From the NCBI GenBank assembly GCA_024291935.2, contig CM044321.1, positions 62,614,985 through 62,678,984 of the forward strand: DNA of 64,000 nucleotides. Direction: 5' to 3'. This stretch comes from Okapia johnstoni. Its lineage: Eukaryota; Chordata; Mammalia; Artiodactyla; Giraffidae. The position numbers and the translations under genes were made by a program. Below are positions 24,801-36,452 of the stretch, piece by piece. A model generated the notes under the pieces. It was not told where the DNA came from. It saw only the letters and a program-made list of their open reading frames with translations, and did not search any database. The first letter of the stretch is position 1. Each line of letters begins with the position of its first letter.

Positions 24801-25055
24801 TTCCATTATAAATAACTCAATTTTGTATTTTATATATTTACATTTTAAATGTATTTTAAATCCATCTAGCCTTCCCAACATGAATTGTAACTTTTTTCTG
24901 ATAGCAGATAAACGGTCTTTCTTAGCACAAACTCTCCTGATTCGTCTCATCTGTCCTTCATGAGGATTGTTTTTCTCACTTTATGGATGGAGAGACAGGT
25001 TGTCTAATGGAAAGTCTCATACCCAATTCACAACTTAAATATGATGTGGACTAGA
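21855..25055. other. Non-coding; long stretch without identifiable elements
   Basis: No gene, and no repeat family that I can name. 22140-22480 is T-rich and could be old LINE sequence. A-run at 22741-22751. The reading frames here are short and lack splice or homology support. Confidence 0.4.
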
Positions 25056-25065
25056 ATATATCTTT

Positions 25066-25544
25066 TTTATTGAAGTATAATTGCTTTGCAATGTTGTGTT
25101 AGTTTCTGCTGTACAACAAAGTAAATCAGCCGTATGTATACATATATCCCCTCCCTCTTGAGCCTCCCACCCTCCCTTCATCCCATCCCTCTAGGTCATC
25201 ACAGAGCACTGAGCTGAGCTTCCTTTGCTGTACAGCAGGTCCCCACCAGCTGTCTGTTTTACACGTGGTAGTGTATATATGTCAATATTAATCTCCCAAT
25301 TCACCCCAACCTCCCCTTCCCCTCCCCACCATGTCCAGCTGTCCATTCTCTACAGTTTCTCTATTCCTGCCCTGCAAGTAGGTTCATCTGTATCATTTTT
25401 CTATATTCCACATGCACCAATATACAATATTTGTTTTTCTATTTCCGACTTACTTGAAACTGTGTGACAGATTCTAGGTCCATCCACATCTCTACAATGA
25501 TCCAATTTCAATTCCTTTTATATGGCCAAGTAATATCCCACTGT
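25066..25544 (-). mobile_element. 5'-truncated L1 3' end, antisense
   Basis: Starts with the reversed poly(A) (TTTTTTATTGAAGTATAATTG) and continues through the L1 3' UTR and the final ORF2 part (CTAGGTCCATCCACATC, AAGTAATATCCCACTG). Flanked by ATATATCTTT at 25056-25065 and 25545-25554, a 10-bp target duplication, so both ends are defined. Confidence 0.85.
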
Positions 25545-25554
25545 ATATATCTTT

Positions 25555-26249
25555 GTCTCAATATTGTATTACTTTTTTTGAAACATACTTGTGCAGTTTA
25601 CATTTATGGCAGTTATCTGGATTAAATGAAATGGGTTTTAATAAGTCTAATTTCTCATTATCTATCTCCTCTTTTCACCCAATTTCTTGTATATCTTCTA
25701 TGTTGTCCACTAATCCCTTCATTGTCACCAACATATTGCACTCTGAAAAGGATAATGCTGTTTACTATCTAATTTCTATTGGATACCAATAGAAATAAAA
25801 TAAAGTAATAAAATAAAGCAAATGTAATAAAATAAAATCCAGTTTTTCCATCTTTGAGACTGATTCCTAATCCTGATTGGGTCATAATTCACATGAATTT
25901 CTTATAGTCTGTGTGTGTGTATGTTCATACTTTTAATTTCTATTTTGGGCAACAATCAAACATTAGTCTTTAGCAAAAATGTTGTGGTGAGAAACTTCAG
26001 ATTCAACTCTACAAAATGAAGGACAAAGAGTAAGGTAATAGAGAATGTATACTGCTGAAATAGAATATAAATGGCAGTTATTATCATTATAAGGTATTTA
26101 TATTATAGTCTTGATAAAATTGCCATGTGAAGACTACATCATTGATCACAGATATCTTATAGATGCTGACACGAATAGACAAGAAGTGCTGGGGAAGTGG
26201 GTGACAATTGCCTTCTTAAGGCGAATATTTTAATGTTACCACTGATGCG
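25555..26249. other. Non-coding, A-rich patch
   Basis: Contains an AATAAAATAAAG-type A-rich patch at 25790-25840 and a short GT run at 25910-25920. Nothing else recognised. Confidence 0.4.
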
Positions 26250-26420
26250 TATCTGGAGTAGGAAATAGCAACTCACTCTATCCCTGCCTGGAAAATCCCA
26301 TGGACAGAGGAGCCTGGTGGGCTACAGTCCACGGGGTCACAAACAATCAGACAAAAGTTGGCTACTAAGCAACAACAAAGGGGTCACAGAGTCAGACACG
26401 ACTTAGTGAATAAACATCAA
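26250..26420 (+). mobile_element. Headless Bov-A SINE with duplicated tail
   Basis: Bov-A body (AAAATCCCATGGACAGAGGA) without the tRNA-like head. The 3' tail occurs twice: GGGGTCACAAACAATCAGAC...AACAACAA, then GGGGTCACAGAGTCAGACAC...AATAAAC. This suggests a tandem duplication of about 50 bases. Confidence 0.85.
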
Positions 26421-28072
26421 CAGATATATATATGGTACATTTGGGGTTAGAAAATTAAAATGAGATATGTAACATCATAATGATGCTGATTTATTGAAGC
26501 TTTGGCTATATCTGAGGAATATTAAGTTGTCTTAATTATCTGATAATATAAATTTTATTCCTGTTACTCTAGTAATTTAAAGCATCCTCCAAATACTGAA
26601 ATTATAATCAAGTTCAATCAATAAATATGAACATGGAAAATGAATACATTTGAAAACCAGTATTACTTTTCATCTTCCTCCAAAAACGTAATATTGCCAT
26701 TTAAAGAACTCACAACACTCTGCCTCTAGTTGTGAAAATAAATGTATATCATGCTATATAGTTGATCATAATACATTTTAAACAAAAAGATTGATAAGAT
26801 GGGAAACATTTGAGAAAAATGTTTTGGATTATAAGATTGCCAGTTTTTGCTTTGTCTATGAAGAGGCCTTAATAAAATGCTGAATCTAATATGCCAGAAA
26901 GGAACAAACTGTGAATGTACAGCATTGTATATTAGACCTTGAACCTAGATATTTGAGAAATCATGATGAATAATCTGGACATCAAAAATTAAAACTTAAC
27001 TGCTTGGTAACTGAAATTACTGTTAAATCGAAGCAGCATGCAAACAATGCATAATTTCTCAAATTGAGAACATTGCATTAAATATAATCACATTTGTTAA
27101 TGCAATGCATATTTAATCTACAGTTAAAACATTATTCAAATCTGGTTGAGTTATAAAATGATAAGATCAATTAAGATAAATATGCATATTCAGGTACCTA
27201 GGATGCCCCATTCATTTTAATTTGATAAACAAATGTATGTAAATAAACATGTGAGTTGAATATTAATGACATAGAATAATAAAATAGTTTAGACTGTACA
27301 TATAAAGTCAGAAACTAACAGAAATAAAGAAGTTATGCTCAGAGCAATACATTTTTATAAACTTTGTATCATTAAGATGATTATGAAATCAGCAAGACTT
27401 TGAGAGGCATTGTATATTTTTTATTAATCTATTTTGAGATGACAATTTAATTTATTTGAAGTAATTTCCTCATCTTCAACTGTATCTTAACTGTAACTTC
27501 AAAATAATATTACATTTTACAATAAATATATTCCTGACTTGTGGTTTATTGTTCTGTTCTTTGGAGGTAAGGGAATTAAGAAAAATAGCATTTTCATAAT
27601 AAACCATATATTTAATCCCTTTCTAAATGTTTCCTTTGGAAATTAAATTGCCTAGATACATCTTGATAATACCATCAGTTCACATTCTTTCTTCCTCAAT
27701 TAATTTACTAAGAGGAAAAAAATACAATTATACTCATCAGGCTTGGTATGATATTTTATTGACATTAATATCACTAAGTCACAGAAACTTTAATGTCAGT
27801 TCTTACAAACATTAAAAATAGAAATGAAAACAAAAAAACATTTTGCCGAGATGTTGATATTCTGTAATCTCAACAGCATCTTCAAGATAAGCAAAACTTA
27901 CGGTGAATGACATACTTGAAAATCCCTGGTCCATTTTGTGGCCTCAAAGGTACAGCCTTTGACTTTCAAAGTTCTCTGTTAAAAACAATATGTGTTTATG
28001 ATAAATTTTGTAAATAATTTTTAAAAATTACAGGTGCAACCCCTGACAAATGTCAGTTTTAAAGTCATCTTT
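26421..28072. other. AT-rich unique sequence upstream of the first TRPC4 coding exon
   Basis: No repeat family or gene recognised over about 1.6 kb. Its position just 5' of the coding exon and lack of transposons make it a reasonable place for intronic regulatory DNA, but no specific site can be supported. Confidence 0.4.
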
Positions 28073-28082
28073 AAAAGCAACT

Positions 28083-28253
28083 CGTCATGGAACTTCCCTG
28101 GTGATTCAGTGGTTCTGACTTACCTTCCAATGCAGGAAGGGCAAGTTCGATCCCTGGTTGGGGGCTAAGATCCCACATTCCTAATGGCTAAAAAAATCAA
28201 AACATAAAACAGAAACAATACTGTAACAAATTCAATAAAGACTTAAAATTTGA
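28083..28253 (+). mobile_element. CHR-type SINE
   Basis: AACTTCCCTGGTGATTCAGTGG head, TCGATCCCTGGTTGGGGGCT body, and AATTCAATAAAGACTTAAAA tail. Flanks AAAAGCAACT (28073-28082) and AAAAGTAACT (28254-28263) match at 9 of 10 positions. Lies 240 bases before the TRPC4 exon. Confidence 0.88.
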
Positions 28254-28450
28254 AAAAGTAACTAGCCAAATATTAGCCTCTCTTTATTCTTCTTAGATAA
28301 GAACTTTTGTAACCTGTGTTTTGAGATCACTGAATAATTATTACCTACTTCCATGGTTTAAAGGGAAACTAACTTCTTAATAATTAAGTTTTATCATTAT
28401 TACTGGCATCGTTGTGAGTTAAATGTGATGCAGAATCATTAAAAAGTGTG

Positions 28451-28495
28451 CTAACCCTAATCCTTGTGTGTCTTGGTTTTTGTTTGCACTTTCAG
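28451..28495 (+). other. TRPC4: 3' splice site of TRPC4 first coding exon
   Basis: Branch-point-like CTAAC at 28451-28455 (A at 28454) lies 41 bases before the AG at 28494-28495. The tract between is pyrimidine-rich (TCTTGGTTTTTGTTTGCACT) and ends TTTCAG. Strong canonical acceptor. The exon begins at 28496. Confidence 0.88.
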
Positions 28496-28510
28496 AGACA
28501 AAGACATAGC

Positions 28511-28519
28511 ATGGCATGA
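28511..28519 (+). promoter_or_regulatory. Minimal upstream ORF (Met-Ala-stop) at TRPC4 start
   Basis: ATG GCA TGA reads as a two-codon ORF with A at -3 and G at +4, a strong initiation context. Its stop overlaps the ATG at 28516 (ATGA), which is in frame with the TRPC4 start at 28522. A role in translation control is inference. Confidence 0.5.
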
Positions 28520-28521
28520 AC

Positions 28522-28899
28522 ATGGCGCAGTTCTATTACAAAAGAAATGTTAACGCCCCCTATAGGGACCGCATTCCTCTCAGGATAGTCCGAGCGGAAT
28601 CTGAACTCTCACCCTCCGAGAAAGCCTACCTAAATGCTGTGGAAAAGGGAGATTATGCAAGCGTCAAGAAATCCCTAGAAGAAGCTGAAATTTATTTTAA
28701 AATCAATATTAATTGCATCGATCCTCTCGGAAGAACTGCTCTTCTCATTGCAATTGAAAATGAGAACTTGGAGCTCATCGAACTCCTCTTAAGCTTTAAC
28801 GTCTATGTTGGAGACGCCTTATTACATGCTATCAGGAAAGAAGTCGTGGGAGCTGTCGAGCTGTTGCTGAACCACAAAAAACCCAGTGGAGAAAAACAG
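28522..28899 (+). CDS. TRPC4: TRPC4 first coding exon (residues 1-126)
   Basis: Encodes the N terminus of TRPC4, a receptor-operated, Ca2+-permeable non-selective cation channel of the plasma membrane. It acts downstream of Gq/Gi and phospholipase C as a homotetramer or with TRPC1/TRPC5. The exon spans 28496-28899 with 26 bases of 5' UTR. It starts [10 protein letters not shown], which fits TRPC4 rather than TRPC5 (MAQLYYKK). Residues 28-126 are cytosolic ankyrin repeats ([38 protein letters not shown] at 67-86; [19 protein letters not shown] at 98-116). I chose ATG 28522 (A at -3, G at +4) from family knowledge. An in-frame ATG at 28516 would add Met-Asn, and an in-frame TAG at 28507 closes the frame upstream. 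The last codon is CAG (Q126), followed by the donor GTACTT; phase 0. Confidence 0.98.
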
Positions 28900-28989
28900 G
28901 TACTTGCAAAAATACTGGTTTTCATTTATTTTACATGCAGAAGGTTTCTATGGATGTTCAAATTCTCCCCCAATTTTAAGAAATATTAG

Positions 28990-29832
28990 CACTGAAATCG
29001 AAACTATTATGATGAAAAGCTACTGCTAAGTACACATTTTATACTCTCCAAAAGTCACCATCACCCGCACCTCTTATCCTGGCTGATCAGACTTTAATGA
29101 GAACCAAAGCAAAACTAAGTAACCTATGGTGGCTTCCCATACATTAGGGACATGTTTATGTAATAGTATATAAATTTGTTTTCTCCTTGTCCTTCATTTT
29201 CTGAAGATTCTGCAGTAACAAGCTGAATTCTTTGCTATTTTTCTTTTTAATCTTCTTGCCTGTCCTGGAATTCTATATGTTATTGCAAAAGTGAGTTGTA
29301 CATCTAATACTGCTTTTTAGCAAACTCTAATGGATTCTTTCAAATGGAGACAAATTTTTTAAAAAAGAAAAAAAGATTACTAGAAAATAACTGACTGTAG
29401 ATTTAATATATCACACTTACTATTGGCAAAATGTAGCTGTTTCTTAATGTCATCAGTAGAAACTAAGCTAAAATGGTACGTGATTATAAATACTATCTGG
29501 TTTTTATTCCTGTTATCTCCCTATTTTTTACCTCTAAGGAAGTGGAAAAATCATAGACAGAAATGAATCAGGAATCTATTTTTGTCTGTCTGCATTCTTC
29601 CCTGGTACTGCCCTGTATCTGAACTATTTGATCCTTTATCCTTTCACACTGAACTCTTCACTTCCCCACATCAAGTCTCACTGACTAATTGCAGAAGACA
29701 TTGCATGTATTTCAGTGGCTCAAAATCTGTTCTTTCAAGTAAACTCTTATAAAAACATGTGTTATTACACCTCTAGCAGTTTCTGTTCTATTTGATAAAG
29801 GCACAAAATTTTCTGTAAATGACGGACTCTTA
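28990..29832. other. Intronic, no recognised content
   Basis: Unassigned, AT-rich. No repeat family named. Confidence 0.4.
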
Positions 29833-29840
29833 GAGACATT

Positions 29841-30041
29841 GTGGTTTACTCACTACATCGTGTCTGACTCTTTGCGACCCCGTGGACTGTAGCCCCACCA
29901 GGCTCCTCTGTCCATGGCATTTCCCAGGCAAGAATCCTGGAGTGGGTTGCCATTTCCTTCTCCAGGGGATCTTACCAATCTAGGGATTGAACCTGGGTCT
30001 CCTGCACTGCAGGCAGATTCTTTACCAGCTAAGCCACCTTT
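29841..30041 (-). mobile_element. Bov-tA SINE, antisense
   Basis: TGTCTGACTCTTTGCGACCC through TTACCAGCTAAGCCACC. 8-bp duplication GAGACATT at 29833-29840 and 30042-30049. Opposite in orientation to the SINEs upstream of the exon. Confidence 0.93.
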
Positions 30042-30049
30042 GAGACATT

Positions 30050-33000
30050 ACATTCTTTTAAAGCAAGGCCTGCTGTAGCTATTAATACCATTATCTTTGC
30101 TTTACTGGAGGACTTTGATCAGAATCATTGCCATGATTAGGACAAGAATTTCAAGGCTGGATGTCTCCTGAAAAGATCTCCCTAAAAGTCTATGTTCTTT
30201 GGCCCATTCTTATGTCTCACCATCAGGCACCCTTTTCCCTCACCTGGCTCCAAACTTTGACAAAACAACACTCCACAATAACAATACTTCTTTACTTTTT
30301 GCTTTACTGGTTTTTAATTTATTGTTTCATATCCAGTTGTTTGGGTTACCTTCCCACCATATTGATCTGAACTCTGATTATTAATAAAAGGTAGTAAAGG
30401 TTTGCAAAGGTTTGCAATCTGGCAGGAGTCTGAAATATCCCAGGCCATGTATTTCTGGACAATTTCTCTTGTATCAGTTTGCAAGACAAAAATTTTCCAA
30501 CTTGTACAATCCTTGACAGGGGTAGACAGGCAGTGGTAATGTTTAAAGACATATGTTATGTTACATCCCGGTCTTCCACCACTAGAGAAACACTGGACAC
30601 TTAGACAGGAATGAGTAGGAATCTGTTCTTATCTGTGTAAGTTCAGGTGCTACTTCTCCAGTCATCTTGTGAATTTGAAACACCTTGTACAATCATACTC
30701 CTAAAGTATTTGCATTTCCTAATAACAATGATCTTATATTGTATACCCTCTTGTTTATTATCTATAAGAGCAACCATGAGACAGATTTGGGACTGTGTGT
30801 CTAGATCATTTAAGATTGTAACAGGTCTGTAGAACAAAATTGCTATTGTGGTTTTCCTGCTTATTACTATATAATCTTCTTTATTTTATTGTCTAGAGAA
30901 CAGTGACCAAACATTTCAGTGTCTCTTTAGTCAATGACATTTGTGCTGGCCAAAGTAATTTGGTGTCTGGAGAAGATATCTGCTATTATGAGATTGTTTG
31001 TTGGAAGATGTTCAACTTCTGAGCTAAACTCTAGTCTGACAAGTAGGTCTTGGCTTTTTAGAGGCACTTGATCTGGAACCCTGATCATTAATAAAAGGCA
31101 GTAAAGGTTTGCAATCTGTCAGGAGTCTGAAATATCCCAGGCCTTGCGTTTCTGGAGGATTTCTTTTATATCAATTCATAAGCCAAGAATTTTCCTTTTC
31201 TGTTTGCACATTCTAGAATTCCTCTTCAGCAAAGACACTGAGAATCAATAAAAGTTGTATCTTTTGGTTTGAACTGTGTAATTCGGAAAGAGCAACTCCA
31301 ACCTACCTGAGTTCCTGGTATCTTGTACAATAAAAGTGAGGTTGTTACACCAGGAAATGTATACAGTATGGCACATAAAATAGGTCCTTGGGGTTTGTGG
31401 AGGAAAGAGGGGGGGCAGTCGAACCCAATTAGGGCTTGGCTGTTTATCTGTGACTTACTTAGACAATGCATTTCTTAAGTGTGGCCAACATCATTTGGAA
31501 TAAAAGTTTCCATTAGCCAGCATCTGGTAGGTAACACATAAATTCTTGACAGGATTTTTTATCTCATAAATTGTAACTCCTTAGATGATTCTTGTGATCA
31601 TGAAAGCCATTTTGTGTTTACTCTGCCTAATTTTCAGTCTTACAGGCCACCCTCAAAGACCCTGGAACACATTACCATTAATTTTGTTGAGGTCACTGAA
31701 GCTGAGTGTTAAAACCTAAGAACAATAATATCCAAGTGGTCAAAATCAGCATAACTTGTCTTAAAATGAGTCAAGGAAAAGGGTCTATTATAAAAACACA
31801 CAAATCTGATGATTAGAACACTTACTTAGAACTTAAAATGTGACAGATGTGGATCAGGAAATAGACTCTTCTTTGACGAATGTGTCACGTTAATTTCTTT
31901 CTCTGGAATAAGATGCAATGCGTGATTGCCTCCCGAAATCATGCGGGCTTGAGATTTCAGATTACTTGGCTTACTCTTCCAGTACATTCGCCAGGGAACA
32001 ATTTACAATTTGCGTATGCTTTTGGGGCCAGGTCTGAGCTCCATCACTAAGGAGGAGACATGATTTTTGTTTTCTAGAGTCCAGTAGTGAAGAGAGACAG
32101 GAAAAATATCATGGGAATATGAGCAAATGTAATCACAATGGAAAAGAGAAATCAGTCCTTGGGTAATTATGAAACTAAACTGACTAGACTTAGTAAATAC
32201 AAAACATTACTGGGTGGAGGGCATCAGGGGAGCAGGAGAAAGGCCTGAAGAAGAAGGATGAATGTTTGGTTTATAACTGGGGAAAGTTGATTCTAGTAAC
32301 TGAGGTAGAGACTCTAAAAGAGGTGTATGAGACCTGCTTGGATATACTCAGCTTTTGCTTTCTTGACATTGACATCTAGGAGATTATCAAACATTTTGGA
32401 CTTAAGAAAGGGGTTTGGGATTGATATACAGATGATAAGGAGGACCTTGAAGTGCATAAAGTCACCTGTCTTCCAGTCACTTTGACATTGGTTGTATGTC
32501 CTTTCCCTTGTAAAGTGTTTAAACGTTTATAATGGTTAGTATGTTAAAAGCTTTTCTCAATGCCACATCTAATGAAGATATTTAGGTTTTTCCAGATAAA
32601 TACATGGCACAGATTATTAAATATTTCCTTCCCTATTTCATGTACGTCTTCATAAATCAAGGCATTGAGTTCTTAGTGTTTTCATTTTTACTATAAAAAA
32701 TGGAAAGAGTAATACTTTATTTCTTTTCATGCAGTATACAGCACGGAGAACCTGTTCTTCTCCACACTGGGTAGGGAGATGGGACATTATGTATTCTTAC
32801 TGAGGCTGCTTCCGGGCTGGAATCATTACTCTGATATTTTCTGCTGATTTTACTGAACTTTTCTTTAACGTCCTTAGTGCCTTATTTCTCCATAGGAAAT
32901 CAACAGTGACTTCTCAGCTCCCTTTTCTCAGTCAATTGATGGGTTACTTGACTTCTAATTATTTCTAGCAGACCTTTCTCTTTGATGTCTTCTAAGGCCA

Positions 33001-33383
33001 GATTCAATTTCAGTTTCAGCTGCTTCAGTAAATGTTTATCAGAAGCAGAACTTTCTTTTTCACTCTTCACTTAGACACTAGTACTGAGTCTTCATTACCA
33101 TCAACATTTCTAAGAGGGCTTGTTACTTCAGTTTTCAGGATCCTGCCACAAGAGTCTGATAGAGCTGGTCTGGAAGGGATCCCTGGGACTTGTGTTTCTC
33201 ACAAGTATGAAAGTGACACTAATGCTTCTGGTCTGGAGACATCACTTTGAGAACCGCTGACTTAGAGAATGTTGAAAACTACAGAACCTATAGTTGTATA
33301 CCTCATGTTGGGTATGGTTGAATTATACCATGACAACCTTGCTTTTGGGAGATTTCAAATAATTACCTTAAATAGGAGTGATC
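30050..33383. other. Intronic; unidentified direct repeat pair
   Basis: The segments 30364-30502 and 31068-31196 resemble each other over about 130 bases (shared GGAGTCTGAAATATCCCAGG). The rest of this 3.3 kb is unassigned. On the minus strand there is an open stretch at 31471-31226 that I could not relate to any protein. Degenerate endogenous retrovirus sequence is possible but not shown. Confidence 0.4.
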
Positions 33384-33394
33384 AAGTGGTATTT

Positions 33395-34477
33395 CAGTTC
33401 ACTTCAGTCACTCAGTCATGTCCGACTCTTTGCCACCCCATGAGTCGCAGCACTCCAGGCCTCCCTGTCCATCATCAACTCCTGGAGTCTACCCAAACCC
33501 ATGTCCATTGAGTCCGTGATGCTATCTAGCCATCTCATCCTCTGTCGTCCCCGTCTCCTCCTGCCCCCAATCCTTCCCAGCATCAGGGTCTTTTCCAATG
33601 AGTCAACTCTTCGCATGAGGTGGCCAAAGTATTGGAGTTTCAGCTTCAACATCAGTCCTTCCAATGAATACTCAGGACTGATCTCCTTTAGGATGGACTG
33701 TTGGATCTTCTTGCAGTCCAAGGGACTCTCAAGAGTCTTCTCCAACACCACAGTTCAAAAGCATCAATTCTTCGGCGCTCAGCTTTCTTCACCGTCCAAC
33801 TCTCACATCCATACATGACTACTGGAAAAACCATAGCCTTGACTAGATGGAACTTTGTTGGCAAAGTAATGTCTCTGCTTTTAAATATGCTATCTAAGTT
33901 GGTCATAACCTTCCTTCCAAGGAGTAAGCGTCTTTTAATTTCATGGCTGCAATCACCATCTGCAGTGATTTTGGAGCCCAAAAAAATAAAGTCTGACACT
34001 GTTTCCACTGTTTCCCCATCTATTTCCCATGAAGTGATGGGACCAGATGCCATGATCTTAGTTTTCTGAATGTCGACCTTTAAGCCAACTTTTTCACTCT
34101 CCTCTCTCACTTTCATCAAGAGGCTCTTTAGTTCTTCTTCACTTTCTGCCATAAGGGTGGTGTCATCTGCATATCTGGGGTTATTGATATTTCTCCTGGC
34201 AATCTTGATTCCAGCTTGTGCTTGCTCCAGCCCAGCGTTTCTTATCATGTACTCTGCATATAAGTTAAATAAGCAGGGTGACAATATACAGCCTTGACGT
34301 ACTCCTTTTCCTATTTGGAACCAGTCTATTGTTCCATGTCCAGTTCTAACTGTTGCTTCCTGACCTGCATACAGGTTTCTCAAACGACAGGTCAGATGGT
34401 CTGGTATTCCCATCTCTTTAAGAATTTTCACAGTTTATTGTGATCCACACAGTCAAAGGCTTTGGCATAGTCAATAA
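33395..34477 (-). mobile_element. 5'-truncated BovB LINE, antisense
   Basis: Reversed BovB from its 3' end (CAGTTCACTTCAGTCACTCA) to the FIDYAKAFD-coding segment (CAAAGGCTTTGGCATAGTC). A perfect 11-bp target duplication AAGTGGTATTT at 33384-33394 and 34478-34488 fixes both ends. On the minus strand 34431-33688 stays open for 247 codons and includes the catalytic YADD and GVRQGCILSPC motifs, so the copy is not very old. It lacks the endonuclease and the start of RT, so it cannot encode a working protein. Confidence 0.95.
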
Positions 34478-34841
34478 AAGTGGTATTTAATACAAAATAA
34501 TTTTCCAATTTCACTAATGCATTTATTATATTTTCCCTTCTTTGGGAAAAATACGTTGCTAAACATTACTTATCCATTCAGTAGTTAAGGTCCTAGAGCT
34601 TTTTAATTGAAGAAATTTTGATTAGAAAGCCCCACTCAAAAGAGTACCAGATTTTATAATTTCAAGAGACCCTGAAGATCATCTAACCCAACAACTTTGT
34701 TTTACAGAAGAGGGAAAAGTATATAGGATTTAACCTGACCAAAAGAATCTATAAACCAATATCTAGCATCCAACCTGCAGATAGCCTGAAAGATGAATAT
34801 TCATTGAACTTGTCATCATGCCAGTAATTCATGATAAGAAT

Positions 34842-35042
34842 TTTATTTGCATTATCTCATTTCATCTTCACATTATCTGGTAAAGGTTGGTCCTATTGTT
34901 CTCCCCCTTCACAGATGAGGAAATGAAGGCACAAAAAAGTATTAGTGACACATCCCAGAAAACAGAACCAGGAAATATCGGTGCTGGAACTCAAGAGTCA
35001 CAAAAGATAATCACCAGGCTATCTGGCTCCAGCCACTATGCT
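34842..35042 (-). repeat. MIR SINE, antisense
   Basis: TTATCTCATTTCATCTTCAC, CACAGATGAGGAAATGAAGG, and TGGCTCCAGCCACTATGCT follow the reversed MIR consensus over its length. Confidence 0.7.
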
Positions 35043-36234
35043 AATTTGGATAGGAATCATTTAAATGACTAGCTAATTATCCTAATTTAGGATATGAGTT
35101 ACATAAATTTAAAAGAGCCTCTAGAGTTACATATTTAGGCTGTGCCTCTATCTTGAATATTATGATACCATTTATAATTTAGTTGCTCAATAGATACTAA
35201 GTCATTAGAAGTAATTAGAAGCTATGAAATGCCAGGGAAGAGTAGAATTGAGTGACAGATATGCTGACTTCTGGCCCTGTTCAACACTTGCTAACAGGAC
35301 AAGCCTCTGAAAATCATTCTGAGCCTTATTTTTCTTGGTATTAATTGGAATCATAGGATTAACTTACTTGCTGCTTAATGTCTGGTGGTGCTAAAGTTCT
35401 GTAAAAGTGTTTTATAAGCTGACATGTAAAAACAGCATAATATACTGTTATTACTATATTATGTCATAATTTCTGTCTTCCTATTGACAAACAAATATGC
35501 TAATAATACAACATACACTAAAAAAGTTCAGCACTGGCAATTTACCGTCTGGAGTGCATGCCTTCTTTTTCATTTGAAAAATGCCACTATTGGAACTAGA
35601 AACCCTATTTAGGGAGAGCAAAGGAGAATTTAATTGTTTACCCTTTTTCTTTCTATCTCAGTGCATCTGAGATAGATAGGGGATTTCAAAAAATAATTTC
35701 TGTGGATGTGCTAATGCGATTTGTGGCTTTTGAAAGAGTACCTATTATGTAATCAGGAAATCAAAGGATGAAATAGGAGATTGGCATGAGCAAGTTAATG
35801 TAAATATGCATCCAACCCAAAATATACCCTGCTGACTAAAAATAAGGGATGTTTTTAATTGATATCGATGCTAATAAATATATCCTGGGCTACTGAGAAG
35901 AGATCGAGTTTACTTTTATCTCTTGTCTTCATTTGATTTTAGTTGCTGGACTTCAGAGCAAGTAATTTACTTCTGCAGACTCATGAACTTCATATAGTCC
36001 TTTTAAAATGTCCTGTGCTAAGACATCCTATATGTTCTAGTCTTTAGGGCTGCCCCTTGCAGAGAGAAAACATTTCCACTTCCTCAGTGGTTAACCAGTT
36101 GAGGTTACCCTTTTTGATTTGTTTCTGTTACATCCTGGATATTCATGGTAAGTGAAACTAAATACCATCATCATATTCACTATCAAAATCCAGAGAGAGA
36201 GTGAAAGCAAGCGCAAGAGAGAATTATAAAGTAT
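35043..36234. other. Intronic, no recognised content
   Basis: AT-rich and mostly unassigned. 35280-35380 faintly resembles a MIR core. Confidence 0.4.
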
Positions 36235-36246
36235 CAAAGATGTTCT

Positions 36247-36446
36247 CTTTCCCTGGTGGTTCAGATGGTAAAGAATCCACCTGCAATGAAGGAGACAAGA
36301 TTTCAACCCCTGGATTGGGCAGATCCCCTGGAGGAAGGAATTGCAACCCTCTCCAGTATTCCTGCCTGAAGAATTCCATGGACAGAGGAGCCTGGCGAGC
36401 TACAGTCCATGGGGTCACAGAGTTGGACATAACTTAGTGACTAAAC
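36247..36446 (+). mobile_element. Bov-tA SINE
   Basis: TTTCCCTGGTGGTTCAGATG head, Bov-A body and ACTTAGTGACTAAACAACAA tail. No convincing target duplication seen. Confidence 0.9.
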
Positions 36447-36452
36447 AACAAC

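Noticed and set aside
28516..28521. ATG 28516 as the TRPC4 initiator
   Set aside because: Known TRPC4 begins MAQFYY. The ATG at 28522 has the better match to family and context; 28516 would only add Met-Asn. Kept as an alternative.
31226..31471. Minus-strand 81-codon frame as a retroviral envelope piece
   Set aside because: The composition is suggestive but I could not match any motif. Without a search it is not supportable.
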